This document shows positions 22,687 to 22,938 of a stretch of DNA of 22,938 nt, one piece after another. The DNA lies in the IMG/VR virus record IMGVR_UViG_3300028794_000188, positions 1 to 22,938 of that record, one strand, 5' to 3'. Source of the DNA: a virus. A program made the translations under genes and the position numbers. Every line of letters begins with the position of its first letter. Position 1 is the stretch's first letter. Under the pieces are notes generated by a model. That model searched no databases, was not told where the DNA came from, and saw nothing but the letters and a program-made list of their open reading frames with translations.

Positions 22687-22938
22687 ATGACAACACTCGA
22701 TCAACGTGAAATCAGGGGGATCACCCTCAAAAATATCACCGTTACTATCATCAGCACGATTAGTATTGTTGTTTCTGTGATGACAACTTACTTTCAACTA
22801 AAGGGCGATATCCGGGATGTGCGATCAACCCAGGAAACCCAAAACAGGGTTAACGAGATCCGCCTCAAGGTTCTTGAGGGAGAGGTGGCTATCCTGCAAC
22901 AGGAAGTGAGGGAACTAAAAGACAACAAAAAATCGTGA
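22687..22938 (+). CDS. Membrane-anchored coiled-coil protein, possible lysis accessory
   Basis: This 83-residue protein has one transmembrane segment (about 16-38, ITVTIISTISIVVSVMTTYF) followed by a charged coiled coil (about 42-80, with the heptad-like LKVLEGEVAILQQEVRELKD). This shape fits an inner-membrane spanin, a holin partner or an XhlA-like protein. It begins 15 bases after the holin-like gene and is surely in the same operon. The stop codon is the last three bases of the window, so the gene is complete. The role is inferred from shape and position. Confidence 0.65.
   Translation: MTTLDQREIRGITLKNITVTIISTISIVVSVMTTYFQLKGDIRDVRSTQETQNRVNEIRLKVLEGEVAILQQEVRELKDNKKS

Overview
The window reads as the late (structural) region of a tailed phage or prophage of a Bacteroidetes host, most likely from the Sphingobacteriaceae (Mucilaginibacter/Pedobacter-like). 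Grounds for the host: gene starts are preceded by A-rich stretches instead of Shine-Dalgarno sites; two good TTTG / TAnnTTTA-type promoters are visible; a SprB-like domain sits in a tail protein; and the gaps between genes are filled with the repetitive, hairpin-forming 'word' sequences I associate with sphingobacterial genomes. No integrase, repressor or att site lies in the window, so prophage versus free phage cannot be decided from it.

Layout, left to right. Positions 1-1781 hold the packaging genes (small and large terminase). Positions 1889-2736 encode a probable tail assembly chaperone whose two halves lie in different frames, joined by a -1 shift at a run of eight T. Positions 2964-7740 hold a small tail-completion candidate and two large (~690 aa) tail-tip/baseplate proteins. 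Positions 7826-9118 hold two AT-rich tandem paralogous membrane-anchored genes with their own promoters, which look like morons. The tape measure gene (9284-11983) and a small helical gene (12141-12371) follow. A 494-base gap with two copies of a 133-base repeat leads to the head genes: ClpP-type protease fused to a scaffold-like tail (12866-14062), HK97-type major capsid protein (14281-15489), a small beta-rich protein that may be the tail tube (15642-16229), portal (16406-17689) and connector (17860-18474). A collagen-like fibre protein and an SGNH-hydrolase receptor-binding protein (18474-21061) are translationally coupled by TGATG and TAATG overlaps. A membrane O-acyltransferase faces them on the minus strand (21058-22149). 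Two small membrane proteins at the right end (22438-22938) look like a lysis (holin/spanin-like) pair.

How the parts fit: the terminase packages DNA through the portal into a shell built from the capsid protein on the protease-linked scaffold. The chaperone, tape measure, tube and tip proteins build a siphovirus/myovirus-type tail of about 0.9 kb of protein ruler. The fibre and SGNH proteins recognise and probably deacylate surface glycan, and the acyltransferase could modify that glycan in the lysogen.

The order is unusual: nearly all tail genes come between terminase and portal, and the portal follows the capsid gene. The most notable non-coding feature is a set of long inverted repeats in at least four gene gaps. 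In these, one arm begins at or next to the stop codon of the upstream gene and the other ends just before the start codon of the next, each gap with its own sequence. I did not find a clearly new defence system. The best candidates for undescribed biology are these gap structures, the tandem morons and the hydrolase/acyltransferase pair.
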